Source: Pteria penguin (Eukaryota; Mollusca; Bivalvia; Pterioida; Pteriidae). From it: a stretch of 64,000 bases of DNA. A program made the position numbers and the translations under genes. A model generated the notes under the pieces. It searched no databases, was not told the origin of the DNA, and worked only from the letters and a program-made list of their open reading frames with translations. Positions 28,123 to 40,087 of this stretch are shown piece by piece (positions within the stretch are counted from its first letter, which is position 1; the number at the start of each line of letters is the position of its first letter). The stretch is taken from the NCBI GenBank assembly GCA_035048485.1, contig CM068587.1, positions 51,699,501 to 51,763,500 of the forward strand, written 5' to 3'.

Positions 28123-29272
28123 CCAGGACTGATATTTTGTGATCCTCGTATTGAAGGGGCCGGGATAGGCAAGGATGTTCTTTTTAAGCTTTACTATACT
28201 TTGACTATATAAGGCCGTGTATCCAAGGACTTGCCTCATCTGATCAGTTTATATTGAAGAGGTCTAAAGTCTAAAGTAAACAAGAGAAGTGGCTATTGCA
28301 AAATGGGCAAAATGGTCGAAAGTGATCCAATATTTGCTTTAAAGAAAGCTATAACACCTGAGGATATCCATAATGACATGGTAGCAACACTAGAGAAAGA
28401 TGTCCCTTCACATGCTAAAGTGAAAAGATGGGTGACGGAATTTATGCACAGCAGACAGAGCCTTGAGCAGGCCTCTCTTCATGGAAATCCTGTCACTGTT
28501 GCAACCTAGAAATGGTCAACAAAGGTACCAAGACTTCTGACAGTTGACTGGAAGAAAACACGCCAGGCGCATATTATCGCTTGCTGATCTTTACCTTTTT
28601 CTTAGAAAAATCTTGTCAATCTTCATTGATTTGTCACTATGGATGAAGCATGGCATCCTTTTATTCCAGAGACCAAACAACAATCGAAAAAATGAAAGCA
28701 CCCTGATTCACCCCGCCAAAGAAGGCAAAGACTGTTCCATCAGCTTGGAAGCTTATGGCCTCGGTTTTCTGGGATGCAGATGGTACTCTGCTGATAGATT
28801 ATTTACTAAAGGGACAAACAATCAAGGACACTATGCTTCACTCCTGACGCAGTTACGGGAATATATTAAACTTAAGCGCCACAGATAGCTCACTAAAAGT
28901 GAGTTGTTCCATCAGGACAATGCTCTTGTTCACAGGTCTGCCATCGCCATGACTGCCATTCATGATTGTGGCTTTAAATTGATTGAACATCCGCCCTATT
29001 CACCTGATCCTGCTCCATCAGACTTTCATCTATTTCCAAAACTGAAAACAGCTATTTCCGGAACCCACTTTCAGTCCGATGAAGACGTCATAGATGCAGT
29101 AGATGACTTTCTGAACAGCCAAGAAAAAAAGTTCTTTAAAAGTGGCATTGAGACCTTTTAGTTGGCAAAAGTGTATAGATACTGAAGGAAATTATGTTGA
29201 AAATCAATTCAACATGTTCGATAAAATTCAAATCTTTCAATATGAGGCTCACAACATATCGACCAGTCCTCG
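28123..29272 (+). mobile_element. mariner-type DNA transposon, inactive
   Basis: Terminal inverted repeats of about 35 bp: the left end begins CCAGGACTG and continues ATATTTTGTG; the right end read inward begins CGAGGACTG and continues ATATGTTGTGAGCCTC. Both end next to TA, the mariner target duplication (28121-28122 and 29273-29274). Total 1150 bp. The enclosed transposase is broken. Confidence 0.85.
28303..29161 (+). pseudogene. mariner transposase (DD34D), frameshifted
   Basis: The N-terminal piece from 28303 matches mariner helix-turn-helix style sequence up to a stop at 28507. The first catalytic aspartate is in a DEAW motif near 28642, in another frame. The second is in HQDNA (near 28914). 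The third is in YSPDPAPSDFHLFPKLK, with 34 residues between the second and third aspartates, the mariner signature. At least two frame changes and a stop near 28886 inactivate it. Confidence 0.85.
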
Positions 29273-29464
29273 TAAATCCCAAAAGGGAATGAGATCAGGT
29301 GTCCCAGTAAATTAGACAATTCTTACTTTACCATTTCAACTATCTTGTTCATAATATAATGGTCTACAAAGCTTATCTAAGTGGAAATGAATCGACACAC
29401 AATTTACAGGTGATGATTTTATAGAAAGATATTAAAAACTGAAATTTCTCTCAGTTATTTTTTG

Positions 29465-30002
29465 TAATTTTTGAATATGTTTCCATATACTAGTAGCAAC
29501 ATTCCTTTATCACCTGCGTACGGTGTTTATGTATCCCAATTGATTCGATATGCGCGAGCGTCATCTGAGTATTTCTCTTTCATCTATCGAAGCCAATTAC
29601 TAGGAGAAAAGTTACTCATGTTGATGTCGCATATATTTTTATACCATTATGTGTTTTACAATACCTTACGTGTTTATATTTTTATGACCTCTCAATATGC
29701 GATACCTGTTGACCCTTGTTCTTTACATGGAGGATTATTTATAAATTTTTAAACGTACGTCTTTTTATTGTTCTGCTGTTACGGTGAGTGGGAAGGTGGG
29801 CCCGTAAACCGGTTACCCACACCATTTGTTTGGCTTTTGTCAAATTAAATGACCGTCCTAAGTCGGTGTCGTAATTGCACTACAATCAAATATTTTTGTA
29901 ATGTGCTATATGTGCTAGTATATTATTGATATTCATGTATTGTATAACTCCATGGTGACTTCTGCCACATAACTGAGCCAGTAACTCCTCTTTTTTCTTT
30001 GA
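29465..30002 (+). mobile_element. PLE-2 relic: RT end plus 3' tail
   Basis: The frame from 29471 reads SSNIPLSPAYGVYVSQLIRY, then YRSQLLGEKLL, the RT C-terminal region. It then runs directly into the PLE-2 tail (from about 29620, with GTTGATGTCGCATATATTTT, as at 50247). The join shows that this tail belongs to an RT element. Confidence 0.75.
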
Positions 30003-32268
30003 TAATGATGATGATGTTTTTGTTGTATTTAGAAATTGAAATACTACGTAAATTTGTCATTCTTTTTCACGGAGTTGTAGAAAAAACGGTGAATTATGAT
30101 TTTGAATATTTACTTGTAACATGCATTTTAAATAGTATACAAAGAAGAATGGTCATGTCTGAAATATTAACTTGATTCGAAACATGTTTTACAACAGAGG
30201 GAAATATTAACATTGCAGTCTGAAAAGAAGCTAATAGAATCCAATTCTTGGAGAAATAATATATAATATGATAATGATTGAATAAATCCCTAGACACCCG
30301 AATATATGAAAAATGATTGAACTTATAGATTATCATAAAAATACCTGCGATACAATTGGAAATGAAGTGTAATGATTGCAAAATGTAATATTAAAAGATA
30401 TTAACGGTAAGCATTGTGCCTCATCACTGTTTCCAATTCCCTACTGCATCCACACACCACTCCAGTGAAAACAATGAAAAACTATCCTAAATTGCAATCC
30501 AGCATAGATTAGAAAACATGGAACTATGTGTAAACATGAATCTCTCGAGAATAAAATACAGATCTGGCGTCATGGATAAATAAGCTTCTCCTGACGATCA
30601 ATTACACTAGCGATTGACTCGTACGAATCCTTAATATAAACGGCACTGAAGAGACTGAGAGTCTGAACCTGTATAAACATATTTACATCTTCCACTAAAG
30701 ACTGAACTAATTGAAACCATACGATGATGATACTTTATATTGGCAAAAACTCATTTTATATTCATAGCACAAGTAACAAGTTTATTATGTTCCATCAGTA
30801 GTATAAGCTTTAACTGTCCGAAATACCTATAAATACGAGCCAGACTTTAAAAGGTCAGTGTACGTAAGCCAGTCGTAATTACAGAGAATAATTGTAAAAT
30901 AAATTATATGTATATATGTGAATTCAATTTTCATACCTAGGTGACATGACAATGGTATGAACATAATAGCATTAATTCTACAAGATAATATGAAGGCCAA
31001 AAAATCATAAATCGAAAGGGCATACTGAAATAAATATATATATGATAGAACATATAACGATTTGAAAACTTATATTGTTATAAATTTTTGAAAAGATGGT
31101 AAAGAGATTTTAAGTTGTAAATGGAGAAACGCTTGTTACTCTTTGAAATGACAAGACGATTATTATCAACACAGCAGACAAGAGAGTAGTACTATTAAAC
31201 AAATGGGGTATGTATTGTGACACATGTGGGCAACAAGGACTTTAACAGACTCCTGATTTAGGAGCCATAGCTAAAAACACAAAAGACTGTTTCCGAAATA
31301 ATGTAATATTATAGATAATCTTAAAATTTATTTAATATATGAAGTATTTTAAAGTACTGCCAATAAAAAATGATAATAACGCCATCCCCACCCCAACCCC
31401 AATCCAAAAACAATAAAAAGAAAAATAAAATAAAGGTAAAAAAAAAAAAAAAAAAAAAAGGAAAGAAAGAAAAAAAAAATACCCTATTCAATGCCATAGA
31501 CTCAGAGATATTAATTTTCATGTTTTATCTTTAAATCTTTTAACCGCAAAAATAGCACAATATAGAAATAATATATGCATCTTTATTACAGTTTGATACA
31601 TATTGGCGTCCTTAATAAATCTAGAATATATATAAGCCTATTAATGTAGGTCACTATATGCGCAGTACGATAAAACATCTCTTCAGTAATGCTCAAAACT
31701 GAAACTGTGAAAATATAGATTATAAATATTTGAGGAGCAAAGGAAATATAATGTATACCTTAAAGTAAAACGCATCTAAGGACAAAGCCTTGCATTAAGT
31801 AGAACCTCCTTGGTTTTAACGTAATATATAGACTATTATCACAGTGCATATTTCGGATCAGTGCAGAAGCGGTAAAACTGCTTAGTTAAAGAATATCGGA
31901 GTGGGGAAAACAAATTCTACGGTTATTCCGCTATAATGTGATTTGACTATAGATTTTACTACCCCAGCATCTCATGGATATGAAAATGACCATTTGATGA
32001 TCATCTTAGAAAACATGACCTGCATTTTATCTAGTGGACCAAAGACGAAGGTTCACAAAGAATCTATCTTAAAAGAACATAAATCTGGATATAATACAAG
32101 ATTTCTATATATCTCTTAATTTCTATAAGTATTCTGCACATATCAGACTATAGAAAATAGGATTCTGAGTGGATGATAAATTATTGTATCTCTTCAATTC
32201 ATCTATGACTAAGACAGCACGCTGTTGCAGTAACTGATTGTTTCATAGCACAGATTGGCACCTTTGCT
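30003..32268. other. gene-free 5' region of VMO gene B
   Basis: No coding region is supported. A segment near 30865-30990 recurs in direct orientation at about 43560-43690, upstream of gene C, with the shared words CGTAATTACA and ATGGTATGA. An A-rich tract lies at 31435-31480. Confidence 0.4.
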
Positions 32269-32277
32269 TATATAAAT
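32269..32277 (+). promoter_or_regulatory. TATA box of VMO gene B
   Basis: GCTTATATAAATGG sits about 70 bp before the start codon. The paralogous gene C has GCTTATATAAAAGG at a similar distance, and the preceding 60 bp are also recognisably alike (GACAGCA, GTTGCAG, TTTCATA), which supports a shared core promoter. Confidence 0.65.
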
Positions 32278-32344
32278 GGTTTAAACATACAGGTAAGCAT
32301 TGTTCTACCGGTACCAGAGTGTAAAAAGGTATAGAGATGCAAAG

Positions 32345-33862
32345 ATGAAACTAATCGGCAAAGTAACCTTGGTAACAGTTTTCATGGCAACAGGTATGGC
32401 GGTTTTCTTTTTCGTTTTATATACTAAATAAGCCAGTCATTTCAAAGCTCATTAAATCTGAACAATCTGGTATCCTCAAACCGCTCAAATAAGATCTATC
32501 AAAATGGTATTGTACTGAAATCAATAATGTGTACGGATGTAACAGATGACAAAACCGAGGTATGATGTTTGTGGTGTTGCAAAGTACAATGGAAATAAAT
32601 TTTAAGTGCAAAATATACGATCTGAAAAACAAACCAAAAGAACAAAAACAAACAAACTAAACCAAAACAAACATACAAAATACAAAAACATAGCAGCAAA
32701 AGGAATCGAAAAAACAAAAGACTGTATCTTGTAATTGAAATAATTATTACAATTCTATGTAGGGTATTCGACTTTTTCTAATTATTATAATGATATAAAG
32801 AGATATCGAATTCGTTTTCAGTCTATGCACAGCGAGAAATTATCAAGACGCTTACAGTATCCAATGGTTCCGGTTGGGGTAGGTGGGGAGGAAAATCCTT
32901 TTGTCCCATCGGAAAATATGCCGTAGGCTATATAATCAAGGTAGTTTCTGAAACACAACTAATGCAATTTGTAATCAGTATTGGTATCTTGAGAAACCTG
33001 TTGATCTTTTTTCTGTAATTGGAGGAATATCTTTACATTTGATGGTGCTGCTTTTGCCGAGAAAGGGAATGTGAGTGTCTTTAAAACTGATTAACCACAC
33101 CTAAGTCAGTATTTTAACTGTCCACAATAAAATATTTCTGTAGTATTATTTTCTGTGCTTATCTGGCTCTACTCTTGGTTTTTTTTTTACATTTTTAAAT
33201 GTAAGTGCTTTGATTGTTCTGCTGTTACGGTGAGTTGGAAGGTGGGCCCGTAAACCGGTTAACCACACCATTTGTTTGGCTTTTGTCAAATTAAGTGACC
33301 GTCCTAAGTCGGTATCGTAATTGCACTACAATCAAATATTTGTGTAATGTGTTATATGTTATAGTATATTATTTATATTCATGTATTGTATAGCTCCATG
33401 GTGACTTCTGCCACATAACTGAGCCAGTAACTCTTCTTTTTTCTTTTATATGCATGTCTTAGATATTTTTGCCATAAAACTTAAATTTCCTCTGCATTTT
33501 CTATCATCACATCTTTTGCCGATGGTCAATTCATAGGACTTATAGATTACTTACCGTTTATATTGTAAAAGTTGTTCCTTTATGCATCTATGCATCTTAG
33601 GTTTATTAAGTTTTTCATCGATAATGATTTTTAATGTACATTATAGTTGGAACAACCTATGCATGGAGATGACACTGCTTTAAATAATTTGCGTTTAATA
33701 TGCAACGGTGCAGATGGAATTGACGAGACAGTACAGGGCATTATCAATAGTCAGATATGGGGAGGATGGATCGGCCTTAGAAGATGTCCTCACGGACAGT
33801 ACCTTGTATCATTCAAAATGAGAGTTGAAGCATATCAGGTGTGTACTATTTACATTGAGGTC

Positions 33863-33903
<41 letters not shown>

Positions 33904-33921
33904 AAGAAGAAGAAGAAGAAG

Positions 33922-33953
<32 letters not shown>

Positions 33954-35279
33954 GTAGTAGTAGTAGTAGTAGTAGAAATGGAATATATATATAAAAGACT
34001 TCGTCAAGACGAACTTCTTAAAGCTGTATACCCTATGTTCGCTAGTACAGTGCATATTATAGGTTAACTTATTCTAAATTGTTTTGATTATATATATAAG
34101 CCTAAAACATATTAAAAAATTACCCTTGCAAATGTTGTGATCAAATTCGTCGTATTAAGTGAGATATGGCTGTCTAAAACGCAATGTTTGTAAACAGAAT
34201 GTTTACAACCAACTTCTCACGTGATCTAATTCGGAGGCCGCCGCATCATGGACACTGATGGAGGGCGAGGTGAATAAACTTGACGAGTAACTTTAAAAAT
34301 CTGCATTCAAGTCTACTAAAGTTAATATTTACTGAAATTGTTTTCTTTTGGTGTCTCCCTTCATCGTATTTGTTTTTGGTTAAATTGCACAAAGTGGCGA
34401 ACGCAATCACTTCATCAGGACAAAATATAGAGACTATCTTTTATCATTTTGTCACTTGACAAAGGTTTGACAATCGATAATTTGTAAAACAAGTGTTACC
34501 TTTATTGTTATTACGATGTTTACGGAGCGTAACTAAGGGAACCGGAAGTTGGCATGAACAAGTAACTAAGGATATGTAAATATAACTTCAATAAAAAATG
34601 GGTTTATAACGGTCAGATTCTGTAACTCGAAAATTGTTTATTTGTATCTATTTCACATTTTAATACTTCTGTATTGACTAGAAATATATATTTTCCAAAT
34701 TAAGTGTGAAAAAAAGTTCGTAAATTACTCTTAAACTATCGAGTACCCCCTAATCCATAGCTCTGTCCTTAGATGGGTTCTTACTCTTAAGTTAATTGTA
34801 ATAAGTGGCTCTTCAAATTATTATTATCATTACTTTCGATTTCGAAAGATTAGGCCTTAGAAGCATCACTGAAGAGACATACACTGTATGTCGTCATATA
34901 GTGCACCATATTAACGCACGTTATGCACACCGTTATGATTATACACAATTATTGATCTACTAAATTTATTGAAATTTACATTATAACGTTATTATTGTTA
35001 TCTTATAGTAGATGCATGTTATTTGTAATACCTCCGGGAAGGGGAGACGACACTGCCGCAAATGCGATACAATTTTCGTGTAGAAAATTCGCCAGTGGGG
35101 CAAACACACCACTGAGTATTTTTGGAGTATTACTAGGTTTCTGGGGCAGTTGTGGTGGATGGAGTAGCCAATGCCCATTGAGGTCAGCAATTTGTGGTAT
35201 GGAAGTCAAGTATGAGACGTACCTTGGAGGCGGAGATGACACAGCTTTGAATGACGTGAAGCTGTTCTGTTGTTCGTAA
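32345..35279 (+). CDS. VMO gene B: VMO-I-like protein, splice acceptor lost
   Basis: Exons 32345-32393, 32822-32940, 33647-33838 and 35037-35279 (stop TAA) would give 200 aa. There is a signal peptide (MKLIGKVTLVTVFMATGVYA) and three VMO-I repeats: WGRWGGKSFCP..., MHGDDTALNNLRLIC; WGGWIGLRRCP..., RGDDTAANAIQFSC; WGGWSSQCP..., GGDDTALNDVKLFCC. Donors (GTATGG, GTAGTT, GTGTGT) and the first two acceptors are canonical. The fourth exon has the same length and frame as in genes A and C, but the two bases before it are CG, not AG. The nearest upstream AG sites give an immediate stop or a frameshift. All frames remain open, so this is a very recent lesion, a sequencing error or a non-canonical splice. 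Intron 2 contains a PLE tail and intron 3 a long microsatellite. Confidence 0.65.
33195..33450 (+). mobile_element. PLE-2 3' tail inside intron 2 of gene B
   Basis: Matches the second half of the PLE-2 tail (GATTGTTCTGCTGTTACGG through the CTGCCACATAACTGAGCC end). It carries no coding part and is absent from the equivalent, much shorter intron of gene C. Confidence 0.75.
33863..33974. repeat. compound trinucleotide (AGT)n(AGA)n(AGT)n
   Basis: It begins about 25 bp after the exon 3 donor of gene B. It gives spurious poly-Ser/Arg, poly-Val/Glu and poly-Tyr/Phe frames. Confidence 0.95.
34023..34400 (+). repeat. dispersed repeat, copy 1
   Basis: About 375 bp beginning GCTGTATACCCTATGTTCGC and including TGAGATATGG and GTTTGTAAACAGAATGTTTA. 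It recurs in the same orientation at 39118-39500. It lies in intron 3 of gene B. No coding content or known family is recognised. Confidence 0.65.
35037..35279 (+). other. orphan last exon of gene B
   Basis: This 243-nt exon encodes the third VMO-I repeat and is colinear with 11485-11727 (gene A) and 40088-40330 (gene C). It is listed separately because its acceptor is the broken site. The first codon is GGA, preceded by CTCCG where gene C has CTCCAG. Confidence 0.7.
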
Positions 35280-35305
35280 AAATATTTAAACACTACTTAT
35301 ATAGA

Positions 35306-35311
35306 AATAAA
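35306..35311 (+). promoter_or_regulatory. polyadenylation signal of gene B
   Basis: AATAAA lies 27 nt after the stop codon. Gene C has the same word 29 nt after its stop. Confidence 0.6.
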
Positions 35312-37440
35312 AATATAACCTTTGATTTTTGTTATAACAATATTCAAATTCAAATTCATAATATCAATTAATCATTTCTCCATCGCATGTCTTTGATGTG
35401 CCTACTGCCTTTAACAAACTTTCGAAAACTTCTGCTAGACGTACGTAATGATTGTTACATGCAAGCAGATATGTGACTCTTAAAATTGAAATTTTAGAAG
35501 GTAAAATGAATTCTCAGCTTGTATCAACTAACTTAGGCAAATTACTTAACTTCAATAACATAAGTCAGGATCAAATAATAATAATATGTAAAAATATGCA
35601 CCTGTTCTCTTTGATCTCATTTTAAATGCCGTATGTATCGTATAGACCGACCACATGGCTGACTGCTTATCTTGTCACTAAAGTATAATGCTTTTAGCGA
35701 TTGTTTTGATGGGAGTCTAAGAAGATCACAATCTAACCGAAAGATTAGATCCTGCAAGCCATTTCCTGAAGAAATATATGTATATACTTGGTACAAATTG
35801 TCAAACATGTGGTAAACAGGAAATTTAATTTGAAAGATTTAAAACGTGATTTTGACTCCCATTTCTTAACTTTCTTGAATATACTGAAGACGGCAAATTT
35901 TGCCAATTTTATTGGAGGCCTACCCATCTATTATATTAAACAAATTAGAGATTCATCATACCGGTTTTTTCATAAACATGGATAAAAAATACAGAAATTT
36001 GGCATGTCGTTGTATTGACGCTTTATTGGGCGTAGTTCCAAACTGATGTACTACATAAATGTAGTTTCAGGGAAAATCCATCGGTTTCATGCATATATCT
36101 CGGTGGTGCCAAGCAAACGTAGTTCATTTTAAATACACACTATTTGCAGATAATCTACAACTCTTTCTACCATTAAAAACGTTTTTTGTTTAGAGATTAA
36201 GCAATAGACCCTTTCATATTTACTTCATATATCATTGAATGCCCAAAAAATGATGTTTTGCCGACGACAGACGCGTCATTTAATTGTGATGAGAAAGCAG
36301 AAGTTGTATGACGCCAAGGACATGCACATAAAACATGATAATAGTCAACTAACCACAGAAAACATTACAAAAAATATTCGATCGCAATGCAGTTACGATA
36401 CCCAATTAGGGCGGTCAATTAAAGTATCAAAAGTAACTCAATTGGTGTAATTAAACTGTTTACGGGAGCCCAAGCTTTGTCATATTTGCTAGAAATCAGT
36501 ACATTTACCATTACTTTTTTTTCTAATGTCAAAGATATAGGTAGATGAAATTCAACCATTAGTTAGCTTGAACAATGGTTTAAGTTTCAAACAAGCGGCC
36601 TTTGAGGAATAACCTATATGATTCTACCTCTGAACTAAACAGGTTTTCTGAAATCATCACTGCCAAAGGTAAAAACGCAAGGAAACAGTACTAATGTAAT
36701 GTAAATGGCATCTCCGTTATACAAATATTCTCTTACCACCTTATACATCAAAAGGCAACTTATATTTGATGCTTGTGCTTTAAGACATGCGTTTTATTAA
36801 AAAAGGAATCATCCCGTTTTTCATTTCAGTGACCAGTTATATTTAAAAACTCAAATAAAATAAAGTTGGTCAGATGACAGAGGCTTATGATTAGTAATTA
36901 AGCTGAGCGGTCTCATTTCTCCGATGTGTGGAAAGGCCAGCTGTTTAACACTTACTTCGACAAAAACTTTCACTCGTCATTTGTATCTGTCATGATTAAT
37001 AAGGAGAAGAACAGACAAGATTTAAAACCTGTTTCCCCATGACTTAAAGACTAGACTCTGATTTTGAAACCCAGGAATATAACCTCAACACATGTCCCTT
37101 TATATACCACCACCACCATCATTATCATGAAATAGAAACTCGAACAATGGATCTTAGCAATTCTCACAATGGAGTACAATCGGAAGCATATACAGACCAT
37201 GTCTGTTTTGGTGTCAATGATCAAGCTCGATTTTGCCTAAAATTGTTCGGTTTACGGTCATAATATTCATTCACACATATTTTAGCATTCTTTATTTATA
37301 ATTGTTGTCGCCTGACGTATTTTGATGGCTTCCGAAGTACGGCAAATCATAAAAGTAAACAACGGTACTTCAAGTAAAAATTATCCATTATCATTACTAT
37401 ACAAATATGTTGGTGAAATATAAGGAAGAATAAATATCTT
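35312..37440. other. no supported gene
   Basis: Frames at 35788-35985 and 36235-36450 show no domain. The latter overlaps a short segment resembling part of the 3.1-kb transposon interior (GCCAAGGACATGCACA). Confidence 0.4.
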
Positions 37441-38212
37441 TCAATTAATAATCCTTCAGTCGCGGATTACCTTAACATCATCTATCCAAGTGAACTGGAG
37501 GTCAAAGAAACCACAGAAAGTAATAATTCTACTTCGTATATAGATATTATCTTGTCTTTCGACATTAATGGTCAATTGAACACCTCACTCTATGACAAAC
37601 GTAACGATTTCAATTTCGCTATCACAAACTTTCCTTTCTTGAGTAGCAACATTCCATCATCGCCTGCATACGGCGTATTCATATCTCAGTTAATACGTTA
37701 ATCCAGAGCATGTTCAAATTACAATGACTTTGTCCTGAGGACTAGGCGACTTTCAGTTAAGCTACTCAACCAGGGTTATATATGTGCTAGACTAGACACG
37801 TCACTGAGGAAGTTCTACGGTCGTTGCGAGACTATTATTACTCCATATGATATCTCGTTATCCAGACTTTTAAATGATATTCTGGACTGAGACTGATTCC
37901 GATCATTCTACACAGATTTGACACCTTCTATACTAGAAGGTTACCTACTTTGACTTCCCATATATAGATACATATAGAGTTTACACGATTTTACTCTTTC
38001 TACTGGGTATCTGTGATGGGTGTTGCTAGCAAACAGGAGATGCTCAGTATCCCCGGGCACTTGAACTCACTCCCTGAAAGGGGTTAACATATGCTCTTCA
38101 AGTTGACATTTTTCGTTATTTTCTACTTGATTTTCATTTTCAATGATTTTGTACGTCGTCTGTTTTCAAGATTTCGGACTTATGGTTTGGATTTATCCAT
38201 CACCTTTACACA
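37441..38212 (+). mobile_element. PLE-1, 5'-truncated, relatively fresh
   Basis: It starts in the RT after the catalytic box (AINNPS-like) and runs through YPSELEVKETTES, YDKRNDFNFAITNFPF and PAYGVFISQLIR to a stop near 37890. A single in-frame TAA near 37700 interrupts it. The 3' tail follows to about 38212 (ATCACCTTTACA at the end). It closely resembles the minus-strand copy at 13 kb, so both come from the same subfamily. Confidence 0.75.
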
Positions 38213-39117
38213 GTACATATTAGATAATCGTTTGAAAAGTGTTAAATCTATTGATCATTAATGCAAAAATTTCTCTACGTTTTCATTATCTTCTGTTGGA
38301 GGCTTGATTTGAAATCAATTTTTTTTTCATATGTAATTGATTGTTTCGGGCTCTGAAACTCATAATATGTTATTGGTTTGTATGAGAAGTTAAAAAAATT
38401 AGTGAAGTCCTCCTTTATATTCATGGCCCATTTGGCATATTAACAAAACAATTTTTTTTACAAATTTATCTTTGCTGGCATTTTGTATCCAAGGTGCATT
38501 ATCTGAATAAATAATGTTGCTATTCCGACCTGTCATCTACATCAATTCGAAAGTATGGAATACACATATTATTTTTAAAAACATAATTTTGACATTTTCA
38601 ATAGGTTCACAAAATGCATGTGGGCCTTTGGGTTTTTGTTTATCCAGTTGTATATCTTTTCCTTTGAAAAAAGTGGTCTTCCTGCAACATCTGAGGTCTA
38701 CATTAAGATTAACAGTAACATAATGGAACTCGTTGCCAATGTTCTAAATTCGAATTTAATTCCATATTCAATGAAAATACTGAATTATTCATAACCCCCC
38801 TGGTATTATGTGCATACATATATGATATCAGATTCAATGATTTTATTAATTTTGCCCAATAAAAAAGTTAAAAGGAGAAAACAATTGTAAACTTGAAACA
38901 AGGACACTTTACATTCTTCAAGTTATAAGGTTTATAGCTAGTGATATTCAAAAGCAAAAGAAAGTTACTCCATCAATATTCTATGCAGTGTGGCATCTGC
39001 TCTCTATGCCCGAAGTTCTAGAATGTCATTAATACAGTCTGCTGTAGGACTTTTCTAGCGGAGAGTATCGAAGCGATATGAAATAATCTGATTTCTATTA
39101 GATTGATGCATGCAGCA
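38213..39117. other. no recognisable feature
   Basis: AT-rich sequence between a PLE and a dispersed repeat. Confidence 0.45.
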
Positions 39118-39500
39118 TTACAGCTGTGTACCCTATTTTCGCTAGTACAGAGTATATTATAGGTAAATTTATCATTAATTGTTTTGATTATATACATAAG
39201 CCTAAACATTTTTAATAGGGCCCTTGCAAAAATTCGTCGTATTAAGTGAGATATGGTTGTCTAAAACGCGATGTTTGTAAACAGAATGTTTACAACCAAC
39301 TTATGTATATTCAATGAGAAGGGATAATCCAGTTTTCATCGCGTGACCTAATTCGGAAGCCGCGTCATGGAGGACGAGGTAAGTAAACTGGACGAGTAAC
39401 TGAAAAAATCTTTATTCAAGTTTGCTAAAGTTAGTATTTACTGAAAGTGCTCTATTTTAGAGTCTCCCTTCATTGTGTTTGTTTTGATTAAGCTGCACGT
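39118..39500 (+). repeat. dispersed repeat, copy 2
   Basis: Partner of 34023-34400. It carries an additional segment of about 40 bp near 39303-39345. It lies in the space between the 3' ends of genes B and C. The two copies are direct although genes B and C are inverted, so they are separate insertions and not part of the gene duplication. Confidence 0.65.
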
Positions 39501-39750
39501 GTGCAAGTCAGATCATTGTTATATTTATGGATCGCCCGTTTTTTAACGAAATATTTTCTTTTTCTTTTTCTTTTGATATCTCAGGGAATTTGAAGCAACT
39601 AAAACGTTACTAAGGCAATAACATGCAGTAATTTTGAAATTATACCGAAATATAGGGTATATAACTTTAAAGAATCATTTTCAAGAAAAGTAAAGAAAAG
39701 GATTAAAAAAAAAAAACAAAAAACAAAACAAAACAAATAAACAAAAAACA

Positions 39751-39781
<31 letters not shown>

Positions 39782-40053
39782 CCAAAAAAAAAAAAATATT
39801 AAGAACAAAAAAACAAAATTAAGAGCATCTTCTCAGGAGCTATATATTTGCTACGGAAAGAGAGTGAAATAAGTGCGTATGGAGAGCAGGCATATTCTGC
39901 TTGTTAGTGACACCCATTACGTACATCCAGTAGAAAGTTTTGAAGGTTTGCTCAAAGACATATACGCATATGCAAACAAGTGCGATGGAGAAATGTACAA
40001 TTGATATTATGCATTTCAAGGATATTACAACAAGAATTAATCGTGATTTTGTT
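39501..40053. other. A-rich low-complexity spacer
   Basis: AAAC/AAAAC-type simple sequence at about 39705-39815. Nothing else is recognised. Confidence 0.6.
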
Positions 40054-40059
40054 TTTATT
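40054..40059 (-). promoter_or_regulatory. polyadenylation signal of gene C
   Basis: AATAAA on the minus strand, 29 nt after the stop codon of gene C. Confidence 0.6.
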
Positions 40060-40087
40060 TTCATATAGGTATTGTTAAAAACATAGT

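Noticed and set aside
33825..34067. Extension of VMO gene B exon 3 through the trinucleotide repeat
   Set aside because: A canonical GT donor at 33839 matches the exon 3 end of gene C exactly, and the extended frame is only low-complexity residues.
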